Notes: generated by a model not told the origin, from the letters alone. A stretch of DNA of 64,000 bases from Lunularia cruciata (GCA_948567375.1 OX419761.1:28496243-28560242), one strand, 5' to 3'; counted from the first letter of the stretch, positions 25,301-36,785 are shown. Translations and numbers: made by a program.

Positions 25301-25790
25301 TATGATTGACTATTATTACCTAAGATAAATTATGGGTGTTTGAAAAGCACAATTCTCAAAACTAATATAAGAGTCATTGAACTGGCTCAACCTTTGTCTT
25401 TAACATATCACAAATAAGTCTATGTTCCAAAAATGTGAAGATCTAAGTATGGATGGTAATAATTCATCTTCATTCTATATAATATCTTATAAGAATTGGG
25501 TACAAAATCTTATCTATAAGCCCAAAGTATAATAAACTTAAAAGTCTTAAGTCTTAAGATGTTGCTGAATTCTCACAATATTTTCCTTAAAGAGGCTCTC
25601 AAACATGAGAAGAATTTATAGAAAGTTTTAAGACAGAATTTTTTTAAGCTTAGATATGCTTGTAGTGACCACATCTTCATGACAAACTATTTTTTGGAGA
25701 TAGTTTTATAATCTTTTTCTAAGCTGAAATTAAGTTATAGGCTTGTAGAAGCTAGGAAGTGGTTTTATGCAGCTTGTCTTTGGAGGGGAA
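22307..25790. other. AT-rich intergenic DNA, nothing recognised
   Basis: High AT content with frames only up to 80-85 residues and no family signatures on either strand. It may hold heavily decayed transposon sequence, but I cannot support any call. Confidence 0.5.
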
Positions 25791-25799
25791 GGCAATTGC

Positions 25800-28197
25800 A
25801 TGGGTGAGAAAAATGAACTTAAAGGAAGTGAGCTACAGGACAATCCATGCCAAAGGAGTACAAGCCCAATGATCTTCATTGCTACCAACCTTTGGCCAAG
25901 ACACCTTCACCACTAGCCACCTTCTGCCCAAATATTATTGCCACAAAGACCTTTTTTCTCAAAGGAAATACAACAGTTTGAAGGTGCCACCACTTGGAAA
26001 AGTAAGTGCCCTTCAGAACCATTGCTACCCACCAAACCCTTTGCATGTGCAGATTGACACTGTCCAACCACAATTCAATCAATTAATGCAAGTAACAACC
26101 CGGCCAAGGCTATAAAGTCAAGGTCAAAGGGAGTAATCATTCACTCTATGCAGATCATAGTAAGTTATGGGCTGGAGAACTCAAAAAGTTTCTCCCACCT
26201 TTGGCCTTAAATTTAGCAAACTTTTGTTGTAGAAATTCCCTCTACCTTTGCAAAATAAATTGATATGAAACATTGTGAGAGAATTTTGAGGAGAGGGCTT
26301 GAGATAATTCTCAATCCACCAGGGGTAATCAAGTGCACATTATATTATAGAGTTGAATTTATCCATAGCAAGAAATTAGGCTTCTTGCTATAAGATTATG
26401 AATTGAACCTCTTGGTGCTTATCCAAGAAATTAGAGACAATAGGGATCCTAGTATTTGCAACTTGAGAGGGAAAATATTTGCATGGATGGAAGAGATTGG
26501 AGGAATGTCCTTGGCTCCAAGAACTCCACATCAAGAGTGATGACATAAAAAACTCAATGGTATTGGCTAGAAAAGAGCTTAAAGAAGGGTTTGAATGCCT
26601 CCTTTGACAAGGTAAAGACCAACAATGGGTAGAGCATGACCAACTACAAGGACACCACTCAAAGAGTGATTATGAAGGCAATCATGAAGCTATTTAAATG
26701 GAAGAGGACAATTAATCTTAAAATAGCCAAGCAATCTTCTTTGAGTTCATGTACCAAGGATAGTTGGTTAACTGGGCATTCATGTTCTAAAATCTAACCA
26801 AGCACATGTGCAGAGACATGAATGAAGATGGAAAATTCATGTCTCTATCCCCATTTGTACTACATCTCTATATGGAAGTAAATCCCTTAACTCAAGAAGA
26901 GAGACAAAAGTTCCCAAGTCACTTCCATCCCAAAGGGTAATTTGAGACACATCTAGAAAGGAAGGCAATGTACCAATAGTATAACTCAACCAATGAAGAA
27001 TACACCATAGCGGGTTAAATTTGTGAAGGTAAAAGAATCAAGTAATACTCTTGGCTACAACAAGAAGAGGAAGGAATCAACAACTATAAGGCCAAAAGTG
27101 TAGGTGAAGAGGGCAAGAAAGAACCCTCAAGTGGTTGAGGAGTCTTTGGAAAGTAAGGCCAAAGATGTAGAGTGTAGGGGAGCAAGAGAGAGCAAACTTC
27201 TTCACTCTTGTAGAATAGTCTTCAAGGCAAAGGAAGAAATATTGAAGGTAAGGAAGGTGTACCAAAGGAGTGCCAAAGAGTCAAGACCTTATTACATGAG
27301 AACTCTAAAGTCAAGAAGTAGAATGCTTTATTCAAAGCGGCATAGAGCACTTATAAAAAAGAGATTAGGAAGTTGCAAGGAGAGATGAGAATTGTTTGGC
27401 TTGAGTAGACCCAAAAGCAATAGGAGTTTAAAGAGTAGATGTGAGCACAATATGAGGAGGTGGCTATCATCTAAAGAAAATTAGACATAGCTAATATCAA
27501 TGCAATAAAGATGGAAATGAAAATGCATGAATATAGCACTAAAGTATGCCTTTAATTCAAGAAGTTGCAAGAAGAATTGAAGAACAAGGAGAAGAATACC
27601 AATCAAGGCTAAATGAGAGAAGAGTTGATGGCCAAAGTCCATGCAATGCGCATTGGCCTAAAGAAAGAGAAGAAAAAGGTACTCCAACAAATAGAGGAGA
27701 CAAGGATTAGATGGTGGGCCTCATGGCAAAGGCAATTCAAGTCAGGCTGCATTGAGCCAAAATCCACAGGTTGAAGCTATAGATTCAGACTTTGAATGCA
27801 ACACCTACTGCAATAAACAACTTGATTAGTTGGCAATTTGTTTAAGGAGCACACCAACATTCTACTCCAATTTGTAGACTACAAGGGTACAATTGACATG
27901 TTAATTAGGATGTAGGAGCAAAGGTTGCTCTTCCCAATAGTATAGCTAAAGATCTTAGTAGTCAAAGATGCTCAAGCTGTAGGCCACTTGTAGCCAAAGG
28001 CTCTAATAGATGCAAATAATCTAAGTATAGGTGAACTTTGGTGTGGAAGGCATTCGATGTGAAAACCACCTTTAGGATGGAAGATCTTTGGAGTGAAATT
28101 CCTTTGTTGTGGTAGGAAACCTTTGGCCCAAAGATCTTTGCGATTGTAAGTATAAAGCTAAGTGAAATTTTTTAGTTGTAAATAGGGAAGATATAAC
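25800..28197 (+). pseudogene. Divergent, decayed relative (F) of the TG..CA coiled-coil element protein
   Basis: Read through several stops and frame changes, 26.6-26.95 kb gives YKDTTQRVIMKAIMKLFKW, then NWA, LSPFVLHLY and SHFHP in the same order and spacing as the conserved domain of copies A-D (YKDPVRRGIVSALMALLK, NWA, VPFAAHFY, SHFHP). Downstream, 27.1-27.75 kb is Lys/Glu/Gln-rich like the coiled-coil half. It is much more diverged than A-D, so it is an older subfamily. I could not define its ends. The right limit is set where sequence matching the LTR of element H starts (about 28198). Confidence 0.65.
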
Positions 28198-28714
28198 ACA
28201 TATGACAACTGTCAAGCCATTTGTAACATTGCACCTAGATTGCTTGGACATTGGAGTGGTAGTGTTGGTAGTCAAAATTATTTTGGCAGCTACTCATAGA
28301 CTACTTGTTGATGGCCAGATTTTGTGTTCAAGGTACTGACTACATGGTGAGCCCCACCGTTACATGGTGAGGCCCACTGTTACTTGCACCGTTTGCACCG
28401 TCGGGTGTGAGGCCCATTGTTACATGGTGAGGCCCACCATTACTTGCACCGTTTGCACCGTTGGGTGTGCCATCAACGGGACCGTTAGGATTTGAGACTG
28501 TTAGGATTTGAGACTTAGGTCAAGTTTAGGGGGTATACTTTTGAAGTGCAACTTCAGAGAGCTCACTTCTCTAATGTTGAGCTTTCAAGTTCTTGGTTAT
28601 GGTGGACAAAGTCCGACAAGCATCACCTAGAGTCTCTTACCTAGAGTGGGTGTGGCTTGACTATAATCAATGTCCAGTTGTTGGTAGATTGTTGAGTGAC
28701 AGATCAAGTACTAA
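28198..28714 (+). repeat. 5' LTR of element H (left part, interrupted by copy A)
   Basis: Matches the 3' LTR at 56.63-57.05 kb, including GTGTTGGTAGTCAA, AGAGAGCTCACTTCT and CAAGTTCTTGG..ATGGTGG. It resumes after copy A at 32450 and ends near 32484. The first 80 or so LTR bases seen in the 3' copy (starting TGTGGCACTATAG) are missing here. A GC-rich tandem array (ACATGGTGAGGCCCAC.. units at 28342, 28362 and 28422) is present here but absent from the 3' LTR. Confidence 0.75.
28342..28480. repeat. GC-rich tandem repeat inside the LTR of H
   Basis: Units start with ACATGGTGAG at 28342, 28362 and 28422. The two longer units (about 60 bp) each contain ACTTGCACCGTTTGCACCGT or a close variant. The 3' LTR has only a short collapsed equivalent near 56800, so the array expanded or contracted after insertion, or the LTRs come from different copies. 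Confidence 0.8.
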
Positions 28715-29086
28715 TGTGGTACCCACACTTTTGTTTTTTTTCTCAATTTTGAGGAAGAAGTTGAATTGTTCTTGTATGGCCAAAGAAGGCAAAGAAAAGT
28801 ATCCTCGGGATGTAACCCGAGGTAACGTGACTTTGGGTCATAAGGTGAGGTACTCAAAATTGCCTTGTAAGCATACAACCCAAAGTAAGAATTCTTTGTA
28901 TCGGGGGTGCTCAACCCGAGGTGAGGACAATGGAACAACTTTCCTTTGGGGCAAGACATTCAAGAAGGTACCGTTCAAAAATGGTGGTCATATGCATGAA
29001 GGACACTTAACAGTGGCAAGAGCATGCAAGAGGTGTGATTTCTTTGTAGAAACTTGAATTGAAGAAAGATGAAGAAGGCATGACTC

Positions 29087-29094
29087 TATAAAAA
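29087..29094 (+). promoter_or_regulatory. TATA box of copy A
   Basis: CTATAAAAA lies 19 bases before the start codon. The same box sits 19-26 bases before the equivalent ATG in copies B, C and D, so it is a conserved feature of the element family. Confidence 0.6.
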
Positions 29095-29113
29095 GTGGGC
29101 TAAAGATAAAACA

Positions 29114-31671
29114 ATGACAAGCAATTTCCCATTGCCACTAAGAAGTCGTCATGCAGGAGATCATGGGAAGGGAAGTATAGTCAAAGATGTGTTGGTGTGT
29201 CAAGAGGAAGTTGTGAGAGTTAATCCAAGAATCAGTAGGAAGAATAGTCCCCAGCCCAGAGTGGAATTGAGAAAGATGGGAGGTAGGAAGAAGAAATCCA
29301 AATTCATAGTGAGAAATCATGCAATTCAGAGGTTAGATGTGAATTGCAAGAATTGAGGTCTTGAGCAGGCTTCAGATCACATTCTTGGCATGGATCTGGA
29401 ATGTTAGCTTTCTTAGTTTCATGACTAAGATCATTAAGAGTAAGTGTCTCGATGGCCCTGAGGAAGAAGGGAAGAGAGGAAATCCCGCTTGATAGACAAA
29501 GTTGGATTGGAGGTTAGTACTTGGGAAGGAAGCAAGCGCAGAGCATGGTACCACGTTCTTGGGGAAGGGAGAAGTAGCCAAAGAAACCAAAGAAGTGAGA
29601 GATGCCTTCTCTTCAAAGCACATGAAGAATGGCTACAAAGTGGAGAGCTATAGGGATCCTATCAAGAGAGAGATCGTGAGTGCTCTAATGGCAATCTTGA
29701 AGCCGAGGAGAACAACTTATGTGATGAAGCACCAAGCGGTGTTCTTCCATAAGATGTTTGCAGGAGAGCCAAGTAATTGGGCAAAGTGTCTTCATGGGAG
29801 GACAAGACAGATGGTGTGGAATTTGCGGGACAAGTCACCTCCACACTACATTCTACCATTTGCAGCCCATTTCTATCTGGGGCTGAACTTGCTCAATGCG
29901 GCAAGCAAAATGGTGTCCCATTTCCATCCCAATTTAAGAAGAGATGTCGATGCGGAGGAGCATCAATACATTCTTCAGATCAAGAGCAGTGATGAGTACT
30001 TTGCGTAGACGGAGCAGAGTGTGCAGTTGGAAGTGAGCACTCCAAAGTCAAAGAAGAGGAGTTGACAAGGAGAAGAAGAAGTAGAGAAAGTGAGACCTTG
30101 GAAGGCTAGAAGGGTAAACCCGAGGAAAGGGCTGGTGGTAATCGCGTCATCGGAAGAAGAATCAGAAGGAGAAGCCGAGTGCAAATCTGAAGATTCAGAG
30201 AGGGAGGAAGAACCAAAGTTCACACTATAGAGTGGAGACATTAGTAGTGATAGTGACGATGGAGTGGAGGTGAAATCGGTACCCAAAGAGGAGAAATATA
30301 ACTCAAAACTAGAAGACAAAGTTCCAAAACAAGAGGAGAAAAAAATTACAATTCAAAGGGGAGTTTGTTCTAGATGGAAGGCAAAGTGTGGAGTAGGGTT
30401 GAGTAAGGTAAGAGAAGAGGAGGATGGAAGTTCAGGGAGTAAAGAATCCATTCCTATAAGGCGATTGTAGCTTAGAAAGCAAGTGTAGAGTGAGAAAGAG
30501 GTGAAGAGAAGACAATTCCGCAAGTCAAAATAAATACGAGTGAAGGAGTAGAGTATCAGCGGGAGGTTGTTTGCCCGTTGTTGGTGAAGTAAGTTAGAGC
30601 ACAAGAAGAAGGAGATGCAGTCGAAGTGTCCGGAGGTGAAGATTGTATTGCAAGTGTTAGCTTGATTAAAAGAAGAGAACTTGGAGTCAAAGAAGAGTAT
30701 AATTTGAGGTGAGGAGGAAAGGGAAGTACTACAAGTAGATGCAGTAGTACAAAATCAAGTGATCAAGAACTTGAAGAGAGAAGTGAGAATAGAGAGGGGC
30801 TCATAGAGCAGAGTGACAAGCGAGGGAAAGGCAAGTAGTTGAGTATGAAATCTTGAAGTAGCAATTTGCTGATTTGAGATTAGAAATTATCCATGCTATG
30901 GCAAGATTAGCAGAGAAGGAGCAAGAGCTTGATAGAGTGATGGAGAGTGTAGAAGAGAAAAAGCAGCTTTGGCAAAGAGAGTTGACAACAAGATACAGAG
31001 AGGAAGAAAGGTTGAGAGAGTTACTTCGTAATCAGGAGGAGAAGATTGTGCAAAAGGAGAAGGAGAAGGAAATTGTGAAAGCCGAGTTCAAAGCGGAATT
31101 GGCAATGTACAAAGAAGATTGGCTTGCAGATCAAGAACTTGAACGAAGAATGAGATTGGAGCCATTGAAGGAGATTGTGATCAAGATGAATGCAATGCTG
31201 AGTACAGAAGCCAACGTGTGAATTGAAGGAACAAGACTGCACAAGTTGAAGTTGTTGGTGCAAGGGACGAGGAGGAGAAATGCAAAGGATAAAGATTTGA
31301 ATGTGTTGTTGATCAGTCTCAGAACTCGTGTGGATAGAAAGATATTGGAAGTAGAAGACAATATCACAATTAGATTAGACTTAGTGAAATTAGAGATAGA
31401 TAAACTTTGGAAGGATGTAAGAGCAAAACCCAAAGTAGATGACATAGGAGTGCAGATGACTTTGGAATTACCATCGGAGGTATTAGAGAAGAGTGGGTTA
31501 GGAGATAAGGAGTTAGAAGGATTACCCACTAGTGGAATTGCAGATCAAGAAAGAGAAATGTTATAATTAATAGAAGATTTAGGAGTTATGAAACGCGATG
31601 ACAGAGTAGTAGTGAGTGAAGTTTCTTTGAGATTGAAAGCCGAGGAAGAAGTAGACATTGGATCGGATTAG
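29114..31671 (+). pseudogene. Coiled-coil element protein, copy A (broken)
   Basis: Starts MTSNFPLPLRSR, matching MSSNFPSPLRSR in copy B, and ends with the shared tail ..GSD-stop at 31669-31671. The conserved domain (about 29.28-29.97 kb: YRDPIKREIVSALMAILK, FFHKMFAGEPSNWAKC, PFAAHFYLGLNLLNA) is largely open in one frame at 29502-30008. The acidic linker and coiled coil carry at least half a dozen stops, such as TGA at 30063 and TAG at 30227 and 30468. Many are C-to-T or G-to-A changes relative to copy B. Non-functional. Function as for copy B. Confidence 0.82.
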
Positions 31672-32449
31672 TAACAGATTTGAGATTTGAAGAGTTACAT
31701 TGTCATTTTGGACCTGCAGGTTAGAAGAGTTGTTATAGAATGATATAGTTGTTAGAACTGTCATTTGCTTCACTATTTAAGAGTGGCATTTGTAGTCATA
31801 TGTTGTTTAGTGCTCATTATTTCTAAGAATAGATAAAGCAAAGTGTTGTGAAGTAGTGCTCGTCGCTTGAGTTGAATTTTGAGTATCAATTTTGTGTTTG
31901 TGTTCATGAGTACGGAAAATTTTGAAGTGCAAGTTAGTGTGCTTGTTGGATTTTGGATTCCACAGCCTTGATCTTTGTTCTTTGTGTTTGATCCTGAGTG
32001 AAGTGCAATCAAAGCAATGCCTTGACAGATCTGAGAGGAATTATAGTGTTGGTAGTATTCTACATTTGTGAATGCCGCACAAAGTTGATGTGAAGCAATT
32101 TTGATTGAGTAAGTTGTGCCTTCAGTGGAGGGGTGGAACACAATTCTGAGACAAAGTCGTTTTGCAGTGTAGTGCCATTTTTGGGAGAGCTTGAATCATC
32201 ACAATCAAGATTATTTGGAAATATTTGATGGAGTTGTGATTAAGAAGTGTTAATTTATGACAAGACTGCAAATCAATGCTTGTTACTCTCTTCTGGGTGT
32301 GGTTTCTACCTAAGAGATTAAAGACGTAACCAAGAAGAACTACATTGTGACATTTGACTTTGTATTTGACCAATTTTGAATTGTATCTCTACGGGAACAA
32401 ACTTTACTTACCTGATTACCGCAAAAGTAATATTTGCCAGGTTGTCATA

Positions 32450-32484
32450 ACTAATTTGATTGAGTGTGATTCAAGTTGTGAAAA
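32450..32484 (+). repeat. Right remnant of the 5' LTR of H
   Basis: TTGATTGAGTGTGATTCAAG with TTGTGAAAA continues the LTR after copy A and matches GATTAAGTGTGATTTGAGTT at 57.05 kb in the 3' LTR. The LTR end is placed at about 32484 by comparison with TTGTGAACA ending at 57077. Confidence 0.65.
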
Positions 32485-33800
32485 AACTAACTACATCAAA
32501 GAAATGAAGTCAAGGGGAAATTGGGTGCAAGAATTGAGGATGTTGGTGGTATCTCCAAGTCTTATTGATTATTGGTAGCTTGATCGTGGTTCAAATTTTC
32601 CTTAAGAGTTAACATAAGTAGAAGCTCTTTTAAATTGATATAGATTTGGCAATGAGATAGATGGTATGCAGAAGTGCTAGCCAAATTTCCATGAGAATAG
32701 ACTCAATTTCAAGTTAAGTAATTTTGAGCTTTGGAGGTGAAAGTAGGACTAATTTGGTGCAAATTGAGCTTGAAGTGCAAAATTAAAGGTGGAGTTGGGA
32801 ACCCATTCCCATGAATTAGAGATTTGAAGATCCCTATCCTTTAAATTTGGCTTGAGTGGAGATTTAGTGGAGCTAAGTTTAGAGATTTATGCTAGATTTT
32901 GGCTCGAGTTGGAGAAGGTTGGCAAGATTTGGAGGAGGTATACCAAATTTGGAGAGGGTTCAAAGTGGCAAGAAGAAATTTGTGCATTTAGAGGCTTTGA
33001 GGCATAGGGCTATGGGCTATGAGAGGCTACAAAGGCCTAGAAGGGCTAATAAGCCAACTTGTTGGTATAAGGCTTGCTAGTTTAGAGTAGTCTTTTGTCA
33101 TTGTTTGGAAAAATTTGCCCACCTTGCTAGATTGTGTGCAACAAGGTTTGAGCTCTAGGTCTCTGGTTCTTAAACTAGTGCCTTAGCTAGTTGGACCACC
33201 CTCAATTGTTATCCTAGTGATTGTTCCATTGATATCTATACACATGTAGCTTTGGCTAGGAGAGATAATTTGATCCCATTCTTGACAATCCTAATAGCTT
33301 AGGAGTAGATAACTCATATTATATCAAATACTGAATGGCAGCAGAGTCAGTCCCATGTTGATTTATAAGATGGAGTGTTTTTGTTTAGATGTCTTGTGAT
33401 TGGACCTCCTCCATTCTCTACTTCTTGTTTGTGCACCATGTTTGTGTGAGGTACCCTGACTTTAGAGCATTGGTGCTCTGGTGTGTTCTTGGTAGTGAGG
33501 TTGGAGTGATGACCAATCAAATTACTTGTATTTCTTTTTGACGAGACAAGAAGTGATGACCTATAGACCATGAGAGTGCGTGTTGTGATGGTAGGTTACA
33601 AGTTGCCCTTTCTCTTAATATAGTTGTCATAATTAGAGCTACATTAGTGGGTGATGTTTGGTTGGTGGTGTTGGCACTTGGTGGTATTGGCACTTGGTGG
33701 TGATTCTTGTGGTAGTTACAATTGTGATTTGCAATTTCTGGTTACTTTGTCACAATGTAGTTCTTTGGGGATTCTAAAGAAGATAACATTGTAATACGCA
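32485..33800. other. 5' untranslated/internal region of H
   Basis: Between the LTR and the first gag-like sequence no clear protein is seen. I could not recognise the standard initiator-Met primer site here, unlike the chromovirus and element P. A tRNA-like stretch on the minus strand at 33140-33203 is listed separately. Confidence 0.4.
33140..33203 (-). repeat. tRNA-like (Pol III promoter-like) stretch, possible SINE head
   Basis: Read on the minus strand, GGTGGTCCAACTAGCTAAGG resembles a tRNA 5' part with an A box. About 30 bases on, GAGCTCAAACC resembles a B box (GNTCRANNC). The acceptor stem cannot be closed, so this is not a functional tRNA gene. A tRNA-derived SINE head or a chance match are the options. 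Confidence 0.3.
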
Positions 33801-35180
33801 ATAGGTTTACTTGAAGTGGCACTCAATATCAACTTGTATCTTAGGTCCTAGTAAGGAAGGAGATTAACTTTGAGTTGGAGTTTGATATAAGAGTTGATTT
33901 AGTTGAAAGTGCACTTGGTGTGTCTGCACCGTTGTCGTGAGACATAGAAAAGATTTTAAGGAGTCTCCAAAGGCCCCGAGCATTACTCTAGTATAGTGGA
34001 TACCGTTGAGTTGGATGACATCATCCAAGAGTTCAATAGTTGGTGTGATCTATAGTAGATGCAAACTTGACTTTGTTCACACCCTTCATGGTATGGAAGG
34101 GGTTGTTTCAACACTTGGAAGGTCCACTGATGGACGACTACTATGAGTTCAAGAGATCTCACTTGGAGGAGATTGAGCTATGGAGACAGTATTGGTCTTT
34201 GAACTATGTCTCTATCACTTCAAGCTCAATTTCTAGGGGTAGATTGGTAGTACTCATGAGTTCAAGCTCTAGTAGCATTGGTGGAGCTAATGGAGGTGCA
34301 CTAGTTGGAGATAGTGCTACCACAAGTGGAGGTACCACTACAAGAGGTGGTGTAGTATTAGGGTTTAATTAGTCTTGCTCAGACATAGACTACCTGAGTT
34401 CTTCTAGTGTTTGAGGCACAATTGCCAAGGAGTGCAAATTGACAAGCTAAGGAGCTTGCAAGAGTTACAATAGAAGGCTAGAGAGAGCCTACACAAGAAA
34501 TACACTCACATGAGATGGCTGATCAGTTTTACTCAATGAGTTACTAAGGCCTAGGAAATCTAGTTTTGGTAAGGAATATTGGACAAGGAGTTATAATGTA
34601 GAGTACTTGATTATATGTTATTACATGCTACTTCACCTACTTTGGTAGTAGTCTTTGGTTTGGCTAAGTGTATTGAGCTCAACATGGTGGAAGAGAGAGT
34701 GGTGACATCTGGGTTTAGTAGGAAGACCTGATCTACAATTGTTACTTTTTCTAGAGTGTAGCAAAGTGCATCACACCATGTTGGTTTCCAAGGACAAGGT
34801 TGACAACCTAGATCTTATGGAGCGAGTGGAGTGCCTAGTGTAACTAGACCTTCAACCTTCATTTTTGGGTCAGTAGCAACTAGTGAGTGGTGGTGTTGAT
34901 AGTTGGACTTGTGGTGGGCCTCACCATAGGAGAGAGTGCACTTAGGGCAGTGGACTTGATACCTCTAGTGCATCTTTGCCAATAGAAAGATAGTGTGACC
35001 ATTGCCACAAATTTGGTCACACTAGTGACCAATGCTTTGACCTACACCCAAATTTATAGAGTGGTAGGGTTGCTATGGTAGGTAGTAGGGGAGCTCAAGG
35101 TCATGGAGGAAAAGGTGGTAGAGGATCCACACTTAGTAGGGGTAGCAATGTAGTCAAGTAACCATGGCTGTATTGGAAGT
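33801..35180 (+). pseudogene. Gag region of element H with CCHC zinc knuckle
   Basis: Broken frames with stops throughout. The diagnostic piece is at 34994-35035: CDHCHKFGHTSDQC, an exact C-X2-C-X4-H-X4-C knuckle, followed by a Gly/Arg-rich stretch (about 35.06-35.15 kb). Further upstream, 34067-34372 is open (starts MTLFTPFMVWKGLF) and probably belongs to the capsid part, followed by a Ser/Gly-rich linker. Gag packages the retrotransposon RNA; here it is dead. Confidence 0.6.
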
Positions 35181-35239
35181 AAGGACAAGTACTACACCCA
35201 AGTACTTGTCCTTATTTTTGATATAACCATGGTTACTTG
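35155..35239. repeat. 85-base imperfect hairpin in the gag/protease region of H
   Basis: The outer arms, CAAGTAACCATGG (35155-35167) and its complement (35227-35239), are perfect over 13 bp. The inner arms, TAAGGACAAGTACT (35180-35193) and its complement (35201-35214), are perfect over 14 bp with a 7-base loop. The two middle 12-base segments pair poorly. The shape is like a small foldback element or a pre-miRNA-like hairpin. Confidence 0.8.
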
Positions 35240-35639
35240 GATTGAGCAATTGGAGTAAAGATTGGCTAGCATGGCCATAGCTTAGAGGAGATCAGATTTG
35301 GGTGTTGAGTTTTCCACCTCATATGCTGGTGATGGAGACGTCTTGGACTTCATGTGTGGAGAATACATCTACTATAGTGACTAGGAGTGTAGTACGTGCT
35401 CCAAAGTCTAAAGGAGTATAAGTGGAGTTGGACTCATAGAGAGGAGAGGTGGGTAGATAGGCTCGACTTCTCTAGTCTTTTACACTCTCTGAGGCACTAC
35501 AAACAACATCCATGGCTCCTAGACGTCCTAGTACAAGTGTAGTAGGTAGTGATGGGATGCATGATAGACTACCTACTAGTTAGCCACTTGCTTCTACATA
35601 TATTGAGATAGGGAGGGGGGGGGAAGCTCAAATGATCAT

Positions 35640-36349
35640 GCGCTTCCATTATTCTCAACTAGTGATATGTTTACATTGGGAGTTGATCTAGCTCTAGTGT
35701 TCTGGTTGGCAGCTACATTTTGTGAAAGTAGGGATGATGTGACTCTTACTACTAGAGCAAAGGTGGTTGATAGTGGAGGTGACTTGGTTGAGGTGCATAG
35801 GATCCGCTTAGTGATCAACGGTTTATGGCAAGCAACTACAACTAGATTTGAGAAGTTACCAACTAGACCGGCCTTTGGCAAGTATGATTACACATAGAGT
35901 TGTCCTATTGGATAACTAGAGGGGGATTTTTCATTTGGTAGGACCTTTAGGGAAGGTATATACACCATAGAGGTTCTTGTTAGAATTTGGCGCACAACCT
36001 TTTATGTTGGGGAAGGCTATAGTTGTTGGTTTGGAACTTTGAAAGACCAATGTGGAGAGGTGTCCATTTTAGATCCAAACATCTAGGGGATGGTTCTACA
36101 CAATACATCACATGTGGAGAGCTTATTATCCAGATTTAGCTTGGTCATCCAAGTGATAGCTTTATGGTGAGAGCTCAAACCATTGCAACAATAACTAAGT
36201 CATATGATGTGCTAGTTGGTAGAGGAATGTTATACCCCATCGGTTTCAAAATTAACTATTGGGAGGAGATGACTTCCTATAGACCAGGTTGGTAGTCAGG
36301 TGAGGGATGGGTATGTTGCTAATAGTATGCTTTGATAGTGGCAGTCTTG
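35640..36349 (+). pseudogene. Protease/early pol region of element H
   Basis: With stops ignored, the end of this part reads VRAQTIATITKSYDVLVGRG then MLYPIGF (about 36160-36245). That resembles the retropepsin-to-RT linker of gypsy elements, where an ILG(R)xWL motif occurs. The catalytic DSG motif is not clear. Interrupted by copy B at 36355; the coding sequence resumes at 40149. Confidence 0.45.
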
Positions 36350-36555
36350 GCTCATGTGGTGCCCACTTTTTTTGTTTTTTTTCAAAATAAAGGAGAAGAA
36401 GTGTATAGAGAAGTCGGATTGCGCCTGTTTGGCCGAAGAAGACGAAGAAAACTGTCTTTGGGGTGAAACCCGAAGTAAAGTGACTTTGGGTCATAAGGCG
36501 AAGTACTCTGAAATGTCGTGTCAGCATACAATACAAAGTAAATTGCCTTCGGCTC

Positions 36556-36578
36556 GGGGGGGGGGGGGGGGGGGGGGG
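36556..36578. repeat. Run of 23 G in copy B
   Basis: 23 consecutive G. The same place in copy A has only five G (TATCGGGGGTGCTC). It lies in the untranslated 5' region of the element. Confidence 0.95.
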
Positions 36579-36758
36579 AGCTCAACTCGAGGCAAAGACA
36601 GTCTAACAACCTTTCGTCGGGGCAAGAAATTCAAGAAGGGGCCATTTCAAAATTGGCGGCTCATATGCGCAAAGGTGGGGTGATAGTGACAGGTGCATGC
36701 CGGAGGTGTGATTTCTCGGCAGAAACTCGAAGTGACGGAAGACGAAGAAGTGCAACTC

Positions 36759-36766
36759 TATAAAAA
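36759..36766 (+). promoter_or_regulatory. TATA box of copy B
   Basis: TATAAAAA 19 bases before the ATG at 36786. It is conserved in position in copies A, C and D. Because plant transcription normally starts about 30 bases beyond the box, the ATG at 36786 may lie at or before the transcription start; the next conserved Met (36924) could then be the real start. Confidence 0.6.
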
Positions 36767-36785
36767 TCGAAACTGCAACGACGAA

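Larger units (their letters stand above)
28715..32449 (+). mobile_element. TG..CA coiled-coil element, copy A (3.7 kb)
   Basis: Begins TGTGGTACCCACA at 28715 and ends GTTGTCATA at 32449. Flanked by a perfect 5-bp direct repeat, ACTAA (28710-28714 and 32450-32454). The matching uninterrupted site in the other LTR of H reads AAGTACTTATCC (ACTTA at 57043-57047), which proves a clean insertion. There are no LTRs and no long terminal inverted repeats. The layout is as in copy B: about 400 bp of 5' region, one long protein frame, then about 780 bp of 3' region. Confidence 0.88.

Noticed and set aside
33140..33203. Functional tRNA gene on the minus strand
   Set aside because: Only box-like words fit; acceptor and anticodon stems cannot be formed.
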